DNA of 52,252 nt from Bergeyella porcorum (GTDB taxonomy: Bacteria > Bacteroidota > Bacteroidia > Flavobacteriales > Weeksellaceae). The position numbers and the translations under genes are program-made. The notes beneath the pieces are model-generated. The model was not told the DNA's origin. It searched no databases and saw nothing but the letters and a program-made list of their open reading frames with translations. Of this stretch, positions 8,758-17,878 are shown piece after piece; position 1 is the first letter of the stretch; every line of letters starts with the position of its first letter. The stretch lies in the NCBI RefSeq assembly GCF_042427575.1, contig NZ_JBHMFD010000004.1, positions 1 through 52,252 on the forward strand, in the 5' to 3' direction.

Positions 8758-9585
8758 ATGAAGAAAAAACTATCAATGACCGCATTAGCCCTTATGGGAT
8801 TCTGGGGCAGTGCACAAGAAGTTATTTTTTACGAAAACTTCAACAATCCAGACAACATCGTAGATTGGCTAGGCTTCGATAGAGATAGAGATGACGAGGC
8901 TTGGAGCATTCTCCAGGGAAGTGATGATTTTACTGCATTAGCAGGATGGGATGGAGATGCCGGTCATATGGCGGGGTCTTTCGCTTATAATTTAAACCCT
9001 GGGCAAAATGCTCCCTTGGATGTAGATGACCTAGTGGTGAGCCCAGCCATAGATATTCCTGCAGACGGAAAAAGCAAACTAAGCTTTAAAATTGGAGTTA
9101 CCACCTCTGATATGAGTGACATTACCTATCAACTCTACATAGTAGAAGAAGGTGCAAAATTTAATCCGTTCTTAGCTCCTATAGATGAAGAAAACTTCAA
9201 CGGGCAGTCGGTAGCGAAAACCAAAGAGATAGACCTTTCTGCTTATAAAGGTAAAAAAGTAAGATTCTATTGGAGACATTATAAAACATTCTTCCAATTT
9301 GTACTTCTGCTAGATGAAGTAAAAGTAGTAAAAGAGGAAAATCTATCTACTCAAGAGTTATCTGCAGAGAAGTTTGCGATTTATCCAAACCCTGTAGCGG
9401 AAACCTTACATATTGGCGGACAAGGAAAGATAAAACACTATGATATCCACAATAATGCGGGACAATTGGTACTAACAGGCTCTACCAAAGAAGTAGATGT
9501 AAAAGCATTACCACAAGGCATCTATTTCTTGACTCTAGTGGATGGAGACAATGTAAAACAAACCTTCAAATTCATTAAGAAATAA
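8758..9585 (+). CDS. Secreted jelly-roll (choice-of-anchor J) protein with T9SS domain
   Basis: A 275-residue protein with a signal peptide ending GSAQ. Residues about 21-190 resemble the choice-of-anchor J / cleaved-adhesin jelly-roll: it starts EVIFYENFNN, has paired aromatic strands, and contains a late FYWRHYKT strand. Residues about 200-275 are a T9SS type A sorting domain (FAIYPNPVAETLHI, ending FKFIKK). It ends 2 nt before the metalloprotease gene, so the two are co-transcribed. It could be an adhesin or a partner of the protease. No function can be assigned. Confidence 0.78.
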   Translation: MKKKLSMTALALMGFWGSAQEVIFYENFNNPDNIVDWLGFDRDRDDEAWSILQGSDDFTALAGWDGDAGHMAGSFAYNLNPGQNAPLDVDDLVVSPAIDIPADGKSKLSFKIGVTTSDMSDITYQLYIVEEGAKFNPFLAPIDEENFNGQSVAKTKEIDLSAYKGKKVRFYWRHYKTFFQFVLLLDEVKVVKEENLSTQELSAEKFAIYPNPVAETLHIGGQGKIKHYDIHNNAGQLVLTGSTKEVDVKALPQGIYFLTLVDGDNVKQTFKFIKK

Positions 9586-9587
9586 CT

Positions 9588-12341
9588 ATGAAAAAAATAA
9601 TACTTGCTCTTTCTGTCATTTCAGGAAGCTTGCTTTATGCTCAGAACTATTGGAAAAAAGCAGAGAGCACAGCTCTATCTGGCAAACAACAGTACAATAC
9701 TTATCAATTAGATTTACAAAGCCTTAGAAACTACTTAGCTCAGTCTTCTACCGCTAAAGGCAGTCAGGCTACTTTGGTAATTCCTACTTTGGAAGGCAAA
9801 CTAGAAACTTTTTACATCAAGTCTCTTCCTGTGGTGGCACCTAGCCTAGCCGCTCGCTATCAATTGGAATCATACTATGGGGTTTCTACAGAAAATCCTC
9901 ATAGAACGGTGCGTTTCAGTGTATCGCCTTACAACTTCCAATCAATGATTATGGAAGGCAATAAGATGCAGTTTATAGACCCTGAAAGAACCACAAAAGA
10001 CCTCTACATTGTAAAAGAAAAATCTAACAAAACCCACAGCGGAAAGGCTTTTGAATGTACTACAAATGAGAGCGTAGAAGAACAGAATCAAATCAAAGCT
10101 CTTTATAAAAAAGCTTCTTCTCAAAAACTAAGCAATAGCTATACGCCTTTTTCTTCTGATCAGAAATATAGAACATTGAGGCTAGCTGTTTCTGTAACGG
10201 GAGAATATACTCAGTACTTTGGAGGCACAGCACAAGCTCTAGCACAGATTAATGCAACGCTTACCAGAGTGAATGGCGTTTTTGAAAAAGATATGGCTAC
10301 CCATTTCACCCTTGTAGATGCACCACAAGTCATTTTTGATGACCCTCTGACGGATCCATATTCTGATGCCGATGATGGCACTGGTGGTGCTTGGACACTA
10401 GAGCTACAGAACACCCTTACCCGTATGGTAGGCGATGATCACTATGATATAGGACACCTCTTCGGTGCAAGTGGTGGTGGCGGTAATGCAGGATGTATCG
10501 GTTGCATATGCACCAACCCTAGAGTGAATGCCGCTGGCTACGTAACTGGTGTTGGTAAAGGTTCTGCATATACTTCTCCAGCAGATGAAGTTCCCCACGG
10601 CGATACGTTTGACATCGATTATGTAGCCCACGAGATAGGACACCAAATGGGAGCCAACCATACCTTCTCCCACGGTATTGAAAACACAGGTGCACAAGTA
10701 GAACCAGGCTCTGGCTCTACCATTATGGGCTATGCGGGCATTACTTATTATAACGTACAAAATAACTCCGATGCTTATTTCAGCATTGCGAGTATAAGAC
10801 AAATGCAAAACGTCCTCACCAGTAAATCTTGTGATACAGAAACAGCTGTTGCCAACACACCACCACAGATTGCTGCATTGAACCAATATACCATTCCGAA
10901 AGGAACAGCTTTTGTGCTAAGTGCTAATGTTACAGATGCGGAAAACGACCCCCTCACCTACACTTGGGAGCAAGAAAACTCCGCTACCACAGCAGTCACT
11001 AGAGTGTCACCTACAAGAACCAATGGTGCCAATTTCCGTTCCATCGCACCAGGAGAAAGCCCTACCCGCTATTTCCCTAAACTTACCCACGTAATGAACG
11101 GAGAACTTACCAAAGTGAGCGATTGGGAAACCATTTCTAACGTAGCAAGAACAATGCAATTCACGCTTACCGTTAGAGACAACCACCCTACCGTAGATCA
11201 ACAGCAGGTAGGTATTGCTTCTCAAACCATTACAGTAGGTGCAGATGGACCTTTTGTAGTGAAAAATCGCAATACCTTTTATACCGATGGTAGCGCTATC
11301 ACTTGGGACGTGGCAAATACAGACCAATCTCCATATAATGTAGCTAATGTGAAAATTGACTACACTACTGATAAGGGAGCAACCTGGATAACCGTAGCAG
11401 AGTCAACCCCGAACGATGGCTCCGAAAACGCTACCCTATCCAATAGCCTTATAGGACAAAATATTCAAATCAGAATATCGGCGATAGATAATGTTTTTTA
11501 TGCCGTAAGTCCTGTCTTAACTGTTGCCGACCCTGAAGCTTGTAGTGCTGATGCTCCTAGAAATTTAACAGGACAATACCTTAACGATGAGATTTCACTC
11601 ACTTGGAATAAAACCAAGGAGGCTACCTACATTGTAAAATACCGCGTAAAAGGCACTACCAATTGGACACAAACCGAGACCAACGATGCCTCTTATCAGA
11701 TAACAGGCGTAGAGCGTGGAGATACTTACGAAATTCAAGTAGCACAAGTTTGCAATGGAACTACTACCAGTGCTTTCACAAATATTTTAGAAGTATCTAT
11801 CCCAGATGTGGAGTATTGTAAGCTAATAGCAACAAACTCTGAAATGGAATATATTTCTAATATCAGCATTAATAGTGCTGATGGACAAGCGTTGCTCAAC
11901 AACACTTCCACAGGCAACGGCTATAGTGATTATTTTAAAGACAGTGATAAAACCATCACTCTGAAAAAAGATTCTCAAAATAACCAACTTTCACTACAAG
12001 TCACATTCCCTGGAGGTGAAGACTATTATGAAACCTTTAGTGTATGGGTTGATTTCAACGCAGATGGTCAGTTGAGCGAGAACGAAAGAGTCATCAAAGA
12101 TTTCATAGAAGACCCTTCTAATGACAACGTAGGAACGCTCACTAAAACCTATACCTTCAGCGTACCAAGCAACGCTGTGGTCAACAAATCACTCAGAATG
12201 CGTGTTGCACTGAAAGTAGGACCATCCATCAACTCTGCTCCTGCAAGTGCTTGTGAAGGAAATTTAATAGGTGCTGAAACATCAGTCAACCAATTCAAAT
12301 ACGGAGAAGTAGAAGACTACAAAGTGAGAATAGTAGAGTAG
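9588..12341 (+). CDS. Secreted reprolysin-type zinc metalloprotease
   Basis: A 917-residue secreted zinc endopeptidase. A signal peptide ends LLYAQ and a propeptide covers about residues 20-190. The catalytic domain carries HEIGHQMGANH at residues 348-358 (three zinc-binding His, catalytic Glu349) and the Met-turn STIMGYAG near 374-381. This is the M12B-like reprolysin signature found in flavobacterial secreted proteases. After it come an Ig/cadherin-like region, a fibronectin type III domain (about 650-740) and a terminal GEVEDY domain that contains this motif near the end. Unusually for this architecture, no T9SS sorting domain follows: the protein stops 9 residues after the motif starts. 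It is co-transcribed with the jelly-roll protein upstream. Confidence 0.85.
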   Translation: MKKIILALSVISGSLLYAQNYWKKAESTALSGKQQYNTYQLDLQSLRNYLAQSSTAKGSQATLVIPTLEGKLETFYIKSLPVVAPSLAARYQLESYYGVSTENPHRTVRFSVSPYNFQSMIMEGNKMQFIDPERTTKDLYIVKEKSNKTHSGKAFECTTNESVEEQNQIKALYKKASSQKLSNSYTPFSSDQKYRTLRLAVSVTGEYTQYFGGTAQALAQINATLTRVNGVFEKDMATHFTLVDAPQVIFDDPLTDPYSDADDGTGGAWTLELQNTLTRMVGDDHYDIGHLFGASGGGGNAGCIGCICTNPRVNAAGYVTGVGKGSAYTSPADEVPHGDTFDIDYVAHEIGHQMGANHTFSHGIENTGAQVEPGSGSTIMGYAGITYYNVQNNSDAYFSIASIRQMQNVLTSKSCDTETAVANTPPQIAALNQYTIPKGTAFVLSANVTDAENDPLTYTWEQENSATTAVTRVSPTRTNGANFRSIAPGESPTRYFPKLTHVMNGELTKVSDWETISNVARTMQFTLTVRDNHPTVDQQQVGIASQTITVGADGPFVVKNRNTFYTDGSAITWDVANTDQSPYNVANVKIDYTTDKGATWITVAESTPNDGSENATLSNSLIGQNIQIRISAIDNVFYAVSPVLTVADPEACSADAPRNLTGQYLNDEISLTWNKTKEATYIVKYRVKGTTNWTQTETNDASYQITGVERGDTYEIQVAQVCNGTTTSAFTNILEVSIPDVEYCKLIATNSEMEYISNISINSADGQALLNNTSTGNGYSDYFKDSDKTITLKKDSQNNQLSLQVTFPGGEDYYETFSVWVDFNADGQLSENERVIKDFIEDPSNDNVGTLTKTYTFSVPSNAVVNKSLRMRVALKVGPSINSAPASACEGNLIGAETSVNQFKYGEVEDYKVRIVE

Positions 12342-12364
12342 AATACTATATTTACAATATTTTG

Positions 12365-12398
12365 AAAAGGGAAAATCTGAAAAGGTTTTCCCTTTTTT
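12365..12398 (+). terminator. Terminator after the metalloprotease gene
   Basis: Stem AAAAGGGAAAA (12365-12375) / TTTTCCCTTTT (12386-12396), 10-nt loop, continuing T run. Confidence 0.85.
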
Positions 12399-12482
12399 CA
12401 ATGCTAAAGTAAAGCAGTTTTTTTTGCCTAACTATTGAATGCGATTTTCAGAAATCAAGGTTTATTTATCAAAAAGTTTTCA

Positions 12483-12490
12483 TATTTTTG
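12483..12490 (+). promoter_or_regulatory. pdhB -7 promoter box
   Basis: TATTTTTG fits TAnnTTTG and lies 24 nt before the chosen pdhB start. An alternative in-frame start at 12488 would overlap this box and is therefore unlikely. Confidence 0.55.
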
Positions 12491-12514
12491 CAGTTCAAAA
12501 AATTTATAATAACA

Positions 12515-13498
12515 ATGGCAGAATATACTTTTCGTGAGGTAATTGCACAGGCAATGAGCGAAGAAATGCGTAAAGATGAATCCATCTACCTTATGGGGGA
12601 AGAGGTGGCAGAATATAATGGTGCTTATAAAGCTTCTAAAGGAATGCTCGCTGAGTTTGGACCTAAAAGAGTAATAGACACTCCTATTGCTGAGCTTGGT
12701 TTTGCAGGGATTTCCGTAGGTGCCGCAATGAATGGTAACCGCCCAATTGTAGAGTTTATGACCTTCAACTTCTCTTTGGTAGGGATAGACCAAATCATCA
12801 ATAATGCTGCAAAAATTCGCCAAATGAGTGGTGGACAGTGGAACTGCCCTATCGTGTTCCGTGGTCCAACGGCTTCTGCAGGACAGCTGGGTGCTACCCA
12901 CTCTCAGGCATTAGAAAGTTGGTATGCCAATTGCCCAGGGCTAAAAGTAGTAGTGCCATCTAATCCTTATGATGCTAAAGGGCTATTGAAAACTGCTATC
13001 CAAGATAACGACCCTGTTATCTTTATGGAATCTGAACAGATGTATGGCGATAAAATGGAAATTCCAGAGGAAGAATATTACTTGCCATTAGGTAAAGCTG
13101 ATATCAAAAAAGAAGGAACAGATGTTACTTTGGTATCCTTTGGTAAGATTATGAAGCTGGCATTACAAGCAGCAGAAGACTTAGCTAAAGAAGGTATCTC
13201 TGTAGAGGTCATCGATTTGAGAACTGTGCGTCCATTAGACTACGATACCATCTTAGAATCTGTGAAGAAGACCAATCGCCTAGTGGTATTAGAAGAGGCT
13301 TGGCCATTTGGTTCGGTAGCATCAGAGATTACCTATATGGTACAGCAGAAAGCCTTTGACTACCTTGATGCACCTATCAAGAGAATTACTACTCCAGATG
13401 CTCCAGCACCATATTCTGCAGCGTTATTTGCAGAGTGGTTCCCAAAATTGGAAAAAGTAAAAGAAGAAATCAAAAAAGCAATGTACATCAAAGCTTAA
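12515..13498 (+). CDS. pdhB: Pyruvate dehydrogenase E1 component, beta subunit
   Basis: A 327-residue thiamine-diphosphate-dependent E1 beta subunit, which pairs with an alpha subunit to decarboxylate pyruvate in the pyruvate dehydrogenase complex. The N-terminal MAEYTFREVIAQAM, the VAEYNGAYK segment with the glutamate region that contacts ThDP, the GATHSQ loop and the C-terminal transketolase domain (about 200-327, VEVIDLRTVRPLD) are all recognisable and full length. The gene stands alone with its own promoter and terminator. pdhA is not in the window. A branched-chain E1 beta is the alternative, but the sequence reads as the pyruvate type. Confidence 0.93.
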   Translation: MAEYTFREVIAQAMSEEMRKDESIYLMGEEVAEYNGAYKASKGMLAEFGPKRVIDTPIAELGFAGISVGAAMNGNRPIVEFMTFNFSLVGIDQIINNAAKIRQMSGGQWNCPIVFRGPTASAGQLGATHSQALESWYANCPGLKVVVPSNPYDAKGLLKTAIQDNDPVIFMESEQMYGDKMEIPEEEYYLPLGKADIKKEGTDVTLVSFGKIMKLALQAAEDLAKEGISVEVIDLRTVRPLDYDTILESVKKTNRLVVLEEAWPFGSVASEITYMVQQKAFDYLDAPIKRITTPDAPAPYSAALFAEWFPKLEKVKEEIKKAMYIKA

Positions 13499-13509
13499 TT
13501 CAATCTAAT

Positions 13510-13541
13510 AAAAAGTGCTTCCTCTTCGGAAGCATTTTTTA
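13510..13541 (+). terminator. Terminator between pdhB and the mutS2-like gene
   Basis: Stem TGCTTCC (13516-13522) / GGAAGCA (13528-13534) with a TCTTC loop, flanked by A-rich and T-rich tracts, so it could serve both converging genes. Confidence 0.85.
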
Positions 13542-13565
13542 TTAAAGCTGAATAAGTCCAATTGT

Positions 13566-15707
13566 TTAAATTCTTTCCAGCTCATCTGTAGCAATGGTGG
13601 TTTTGAAGGTTCCGTAATTAACAATCGCTTTGTTTTTCGTGATTTTCTCTATTGTGCCTACGCTGGTAGAACCACTGATACGAACCCGCTGCCCTGGCTT
13701 TAGCCAGACCGAGCGTTCTTCTTTGCGTTTCTCTTCTAATTTCTCGTTGGTTTCGGCTATTTTTTCTTTTACCTCCGTCTTTTTCAGCTGTTGCGTAATC
13801 TTGCGTTTGATGATTTGTAGCCTTTTGCTTTCGTCTTTATCCGTGCCTAACTTTCGGTATTTTTCTTGTTCTAAAATCTTTACAAAATCTTTTACTACCT
13901 CTTTACGAGATTTTCCGTTGATATAAGAATTGATAAAGGCTTCTATCTTGTTTCCAAATTGCAATTTACGGTGTTCTTCCTCATAAAGTTTCTGAAAATT
14001 AAAGAGTTTTTGCTCCAATTGCTCATTCAGTTTTTGGAGGTTGTCCCGTTTATCTTCCACGGATTCTTTCTGCTCGGTAAGGTTAGATTTGAGTTTTTCT
14101 ACCTCAAATTTCTCTTGCTGAAGTTTCACGATGGTTTTATCCAGGTTTACCACATCTTTTTCTACTTTTTGCCGAGCATTTTTGATGATAAATCTTGGGA
14201 TTTTATTTTTCTCTGCCACCTCAAAGGTGAAGGAACTCCCCGCCTGACCGATTTCCAATTTATATAGAGGTTCTAAAGAATTTTCATCGAAGAGCATAGC
14301 TGCATTTTCTGCGTGAGGCAACTGCTCCACCACGAGTTTGATATTGGTGTAATGCGTGGTAATAATGGCATAACTCTTCTTCTCGTAGAAAAATTCCAAA
14401 AAACTTTCTGCCAAAGCACCGCCCAACTCTGGGTCTGACCCCGTTCCAAATTCATCTATCAAAAGTAAGGTTTTAGCATCGGCTTTTCTGATGATGCCAG
14501 ACATTTTTTTTAACCTTGAAGAATAGGTGGAAAGATGATTTTCAATGGATTGATTGTCTCCAATATCGGTCATTATTTTATCGAAGAAAAACATTTCAGA
14601 CTTGGGGTGTACGGGAACCAAAATACCACTCTGAATCATCAGTTGAAGTAATCCCACGGTTTTTAGCGTAATGGATTTCCCCCCTGCATTAGGCCCTGAG
14701 ATACAAATAATCCTATTCTGAGGCGTAAGGGTAAGCGTCTGAGGGAATATCTTTTTGTTTTCGGCTGTGTTTCTTAGCCAAAGCAAAGGATGGAAAGCTT
14801 CTTTCAGTCGCAAGGTAGGGTGCGGATTAATCTTCGGTAGTACGCCATTGATTTTTTCTGCAAACTTTGCCTTGGCTCGGATTAAATCCAAGTGAAAAAT
14901 ATAATGCTGATAAATTTCTAAAAAAGGTTGATATTCAGAAATTTCAGCGGTAAGTTGTCTTAATATTTTATCGATTTCCTTTTTCTCTGCCTCTTCATTT
15001 TCCCTCAATTTGAAATAGTGCTTCACCACATTTTCTGGCTGAATATAAGTGATAGACCCCGTTTTGGAAATGCCTAAAACCCTACCAGGAACGCGTTTTT
15101 TGAACCCTGATTTTACGGCAAGCACCCTTTGGTCATCTATGATGGTTTCGCGGATGTCTTCCAATACATCGGCATAGGTGGTAAGAGCTCTATTAAAATT
15201 GTCCTGAATGGCTTTTTTCGCGTGTTGTATCTCTGTGCGAAGGTCCTTCAAAATGGAAGACGCATCGCTTTTCACCTCTCCGAATCTATTGAACACTTTA
15301 TCGATTTTCTCCACGATTTCCTTGTGGTACTCAATATCTTTGATTTCCTCCAAAAGATGAGGGAAAGTCTCGGGAAGTGTGGGGAAAAACTTTTGCAGTC
15401 GCCCAATTTGCTCTGTGATGTTTTTTATCTTTCCAAAAGCTTTGTTATCAAGCCGATAGTTTTCTATCAGCATCAGTTTTAGTTCGGTTTCTATATCATC
15501 GTATTCATCGAAGGGAATAGCGTTAGAACTTTCAAAACTGGTAAGGTATTCTGATGTTTTTTTTAGTGAAAGTAAGGCTTCTTCCATTGGCATTGGACGA
15601 AGCTCTGCGATACGCTCCGCCGTCTTGGGCGAGTACGCATAAGGGACGATTTCCTGCAATAGTTCAGGAAATTCAAGCTCTATTAAATCTTCTTTATGGA
15701 TATACAC
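13566..15707 (-). CDS. mutS2: MutS2-family DNA-binding ATPase
   Basis: A 713-residue MutS2-type ATPase. The core and clamp regions come first (coiled-coil rich, about 1-310). The ABC ATPase follows, with Walker A GPNAGGKSIT near residue 340 and Walker B LLLIDEFGTGSDPE near 420. A long charged coiled coil occupies about 510-660 and a small KOW-like beta domain ends the protein (VGTIEKITKNKAIVNYG). Bacillus MutS2 is about 785 residues and ends in an Smr nuclease domain. None is seen here. MutS2 proteins act on branched DNA and stalled, collided ribosomes, not in mismatch repair. The gene converges on pdhB. Confidence 0.9.
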   Translation of the reverse strand: MYIHKEDLIELEFPELLQEIVPYAYSPKTAERIAELRPMPMEEALLSLKKTSEYLTSFESSNAIPFDEYDDIETELKLMLIENYRLDNKAFGKIKNITEQIGRLQKFFPTLPETFPHLLEEIKDIEYHKEIVEKIDKVFNRFGEVKSDASSILKDLRTEIQHAKKAIQDNFNRALTTYADVLEDIRETIIDDQRVLAVKSGFKKRVPGRVLGISKTGSITYIQPENVVKHYFKLRENEEAEKKEIDKILRQLTAEISEYQPFLEIYQHYIFHLDLIRAKAKFAEKINGVLPKINPHPTLRLKEAFHPLLWLRNTAENKKIFPQTLTLTPQNRIICISGPNAGGKSITLKTVGLLQLMIQSGILVPVHPKSEMFFFDKIMTDIGDNQSIENHLSTYSSRLKKMSGIIRKADAKTLLLIDEFGTGSDPELGGALAESFLEFFYEKKSYAIITTHYTNIKLVVEQLPHAENAAMLFDENSLEPLYKLEIGQAGSSFTFEVAEKNKIPRFIIKNARQKVEKDVVNLDKTIVKLQQEKFEVEKLKSNLTEQKESVEDKRDNLQKLNEQLEQKLFNFQKLYEEEHRKLQFGNKIEAFINSYINGKSRKEVVKDFVKILEQEKYRKLGTDKDESKRLQIIKRKITQQLKKTEVKEKIAETNEKLEEKRKEERSVWLKPGQRVRISGSTSVGTIEKITKNKAIVNYGTFKTTIATDELERI

Positions 15708-15869
15708 AGGGCAAATTTAATCAATTTTTCAGAGGTGTTCAAACTTGCCTATTATTACTATTATCAATTGAAAAACAAATTTCTATATAAGATATAAATT
15801 AACTTTATGATTTTTAACATAAACTTGAATTTTGTTAATAAAAACACAAACACCAATGTAATTTCTCAA

Positions 15870-15877
15870 TATCTTTG
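15870..15877 (+). promoter_or_regulatory. -7 box of the porin gene
   Basis: TATCTTTG, a perfect TAnnTTTG match, 30 nt before the ATG at 15908. An inverted repeat TTAACA (15814-15819) / TGTTAA (15833-15838) lies upstream and could be a regulator site. No good -33 element was found. Confidence 0.6.
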
Positions 15878-15907
15878 AGTGCATTAAGAACCCCAAAAAT
15901 ATCATTT

Positions 15908-17185
15908 ATGAATACTAAGATATTATCCATTGGAGCGTGTTTTTTATTTTTTTTCACTGCGAAAGCTCAGAGTGACAGTCTCTTGCTCAATCTTGATTTC
16001 AGAACTCGTGCAGAGATGGACAACGGGCAAAAAACCTTGATTCCGAAAGGTAAACAACCTGAAACTTCGGTGTACTCTCGTGCCCGCTTGGGAATAGATT
16101 ACCATAGAGAGCATTTAGAACTTTATGCCGCTTTGCAAGATGCCAGAGTATGGGGTGAAACAGGTAGTACCAATCAAAGAAGTGGAAGTTTTAATGTTTA
16201 TGAAGCTTGGGCTCAATATCAGTTTAATGAAAAAGTTGGTGTAAAAATTGGGCGTCAGATTCTTTCGTATGATGACGAAAGGCTTTTTGGAGCTTTAGAT
16301 TGGCAGATGCAAGGAAGAAGTTTTGATGCGGCTAAGGGTATTTTTATCCTCAATCCGTATTCTAAGCTAGAAACCGTTATTACCTATAATAATGATGATA
16401 AAGATGGTGATGATTTAGCAGAAAATGAATTCTATAATGTTTTAGACTCTGGCGAAAGAACCAAATCTTTACAGCTTATTCATTATCAATATAAAAAGGA
16501 TAAAACCACATTCTCTACAATTGGTCTAAACAGCATCACCCAACATCTCAATGGTAACCATTATGATATGGTAACTTTAGGAGCGAACGCCAAACATTAT
16601 TGGGAGCATTTTGGTGTTTTTGGTTCGGTGTATTATCAAGTGGGTAAAAATTCTTTGGCACAAAGCAAAAGTGCGTATCAGTTTTCTTTAAATGCAGATG
16701 TCCTTTTGGGGCAGCATAATATTGTCCTTGGAACAGAATGGCTCTCAGGAACTGATTTTGATGAGGATACTTCTAAAAACCATTCTTTTAGTCCGTTTTA
16801 TGGTACCAATCATAAGTTCAATGGTTTTATGGATTATTTCTTCGTGGGCAATCATTTTAATAGTGTAGGGCTGAAAGATTTTTATATAAAATCTAATTTC
16901 AAATTCAATCCAAAAGCTACATTGAGTGCCAATCTTCACGCTTTTAGCAGCAATGCTGCTATAGGCTATAACGCTAATAATGATAAGCTATCCCAATACC
17001 TTGGTACAGAGCTAGACCTTGTTTTTCAGTATAAAGTAGCTTCTTATTTTACATTACAAGTAGGACACTCTCATCTGTTTGCTGCTGAGGGAATGCAGTA
17101 TCTGAAAAACATTCATCAGCCTAAGGATTTACAAACTTGGAGTTGGATAGGATTAAATTTTAATACTCTCACACGATTGAAATAA
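15908..17185 (+). CDS. Outer-membrane porin, alginate-export (AlgE-like) family
   Basis: A 425-residue beta-barrel protein with a signal peptide ending TAKAQ. The N-terminal LNLDFRTRAEMDNG and the following arginine-rich strands (YSRARLGIDY, KIGRQILSYDDERLFG) are typical of the alginate export / porin family. Alternating hydrophobic strands continue to an aromatic-containing final strand. The upstream ATG at 15875 overlaps the -7 box, so the later start is chosen. The gene lies one nucleotide before FNR-like boxes and just ahead of nrfHA, which suggests a passage for nitrite, nitrate or other anions. That role is inferred from position only. Confidence 0.78.
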   Translation: MNTKILSIGACFLFFFTAKAQSDSLLLNLDFRTRAEMDNGQKTLIPKGKQPETSVYSRARLGIDYHREHLELYAALQDARVWGETGSTNQRSGSFNVYEAWAQYQFNEKVGVKIGRQILSYDDERLFGALDWQMQGRSFDAAKGIFILNPYSKLETVITYNNDDKDGDDLAENEFYNVLDSGERTKSLQLIHYQYKKDKTTFSTIGLNSITQHLNGNHYDMVTLGANAKHYWEHFGVFGSVYYQVGKNSLAQSKSAYQFSLNADVLLGQHNIVLGTEWLSGTDFDEDTSKNHSFSPFYGTNHKFNGFMDYFFVGNHFNSVGLKDFYIKSNFKFNPKATLSANLHAFSSNAAIGYNANNDKLSQYLGTELDLVFQYKVASYFTLQVGHSHLFAAEGMQYLKNIHQPKDLQTWSWIGLNFNTLTRLK

Positions 17186-17215
17186 TTGATATATATCATT
17201 GATGATGTATATCAG
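17186..17215. promoter_or_regulatory. Tandem FNR/CRP-like palindromes upstream of nrfH
   Basis: TGATATATATCA (17187-17198, perfect palindrome, flanked TTGAT...ATCAT) and TGATGTATATCA (17203-17214) both fit TGAT-N4-ATCA, the core of FNR/CRP-family sites. Their centres are 16 bp apart. They lie 66-95 nt before nrfH, upstream of a weak -7 box (TAACTTTA at 17249-17256), a position suited to activation under oxygen limitation or nitrite/NO. Confidence 0.6.
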
Positions 17216-17280
17216 CCGTTTTTATTCTTTTAACGAGATAATTACGGCTAACTTTATTCCATCAAAAAAAAGAAGGAGTT

Positions 17281-17859
17281 ATGAAAAAAACTCATCACAA
17301 AAAATGGAACAGATGGCTTATTCCAAGCTTATTGGGAATCATCTTGGGAATGTTTAGCTATATTTTCTATATTTCTAAAGCTTATTCCTACCTCTCTGAT
17401 GATCCTAAAGCTTGTGTAAACTGCCACATTATGGCTCCAGAGTATTCTACTTGGTTTCACTCTTCGCACGGTAGGAATACTACTTGTAATGATTGCCATG
17501 TACCGCACGATAATGTAGTGAGAAAATATTATTTCAAAGCTATGGATGGTGCCAGACACGCTAGTATGTTTGCCCTTAGGCTAGAGCCTCAAGTTATTAG
17601 AATAAGAAAACCTGGAGAGACTGTAGTGCAGGAAAACTGCATCAGATGTCATAGTGACCTTAATAGCGTAGTGGGTACAGGGCAGGTTACCGCTACAATG
17701 GCTCATAATGACGAAGGTAAGCTCTGCTGGGAGTGCCATAGAGATGTACCTCACGGTATTGCCAGAGGTCTCAATTCTGCTCCGAATGCTAGAGTTCCTT
17801 TAGCTGAAACGCCCGTGCCAGATTGGCTGAATCAATTAACAGAAAAAAAAGAACAGTAA
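17281..17859 (+). CDS. nrfH: Cytochrome c nitrite reductase, small subunit NrfH
   Basis: A 192-residue membrane-anchored tetraheme quinol dehydrogenase of the NapC/NirT family. One transmembrane segment (about residues 14-35) is followed by four CxxCH sites: CVNCH, CNDCH, CIRCH and CWECH. It takes electrons from menaquinol and passes them to NrfA in the periplasm. It sits 19 nt upstream of nrfA, and the two make the NrfHA complex. AAGGAG (17273-17278), two nucleotides before the ATG, is one of the few Shine-Dalgarno-like sequences here, although the spacing is short. Confidence 0.95.
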   Translation: MKKTHHKKWNRWLIPSLLGIILGMFSYIFYISKAYSYLSDDPKACVNCHIMAPEYSTWFHSSHGRNTTCNDCHVPHDNVVRKYYFKAMDGARHASMFALRLEPQVIRIRKPGETVVQENCIRCHSDLNSVVGTGQVTATMAHNDEGKLCWECHRDVPHGIARGLNSAPNARVPLAETPVPDWLNQLTEKKEQ

Positions 17860-17878
17860 TTAAAATACCCTCATTGTT

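Noticed and set aside
10404..10886. A 160-residue minus-strand frame inside the metalloprotease gene
   Set aside because: It lies wholly opposite the catalytic domain, which has intact zinc-binding motifs. It has no family resemblance.
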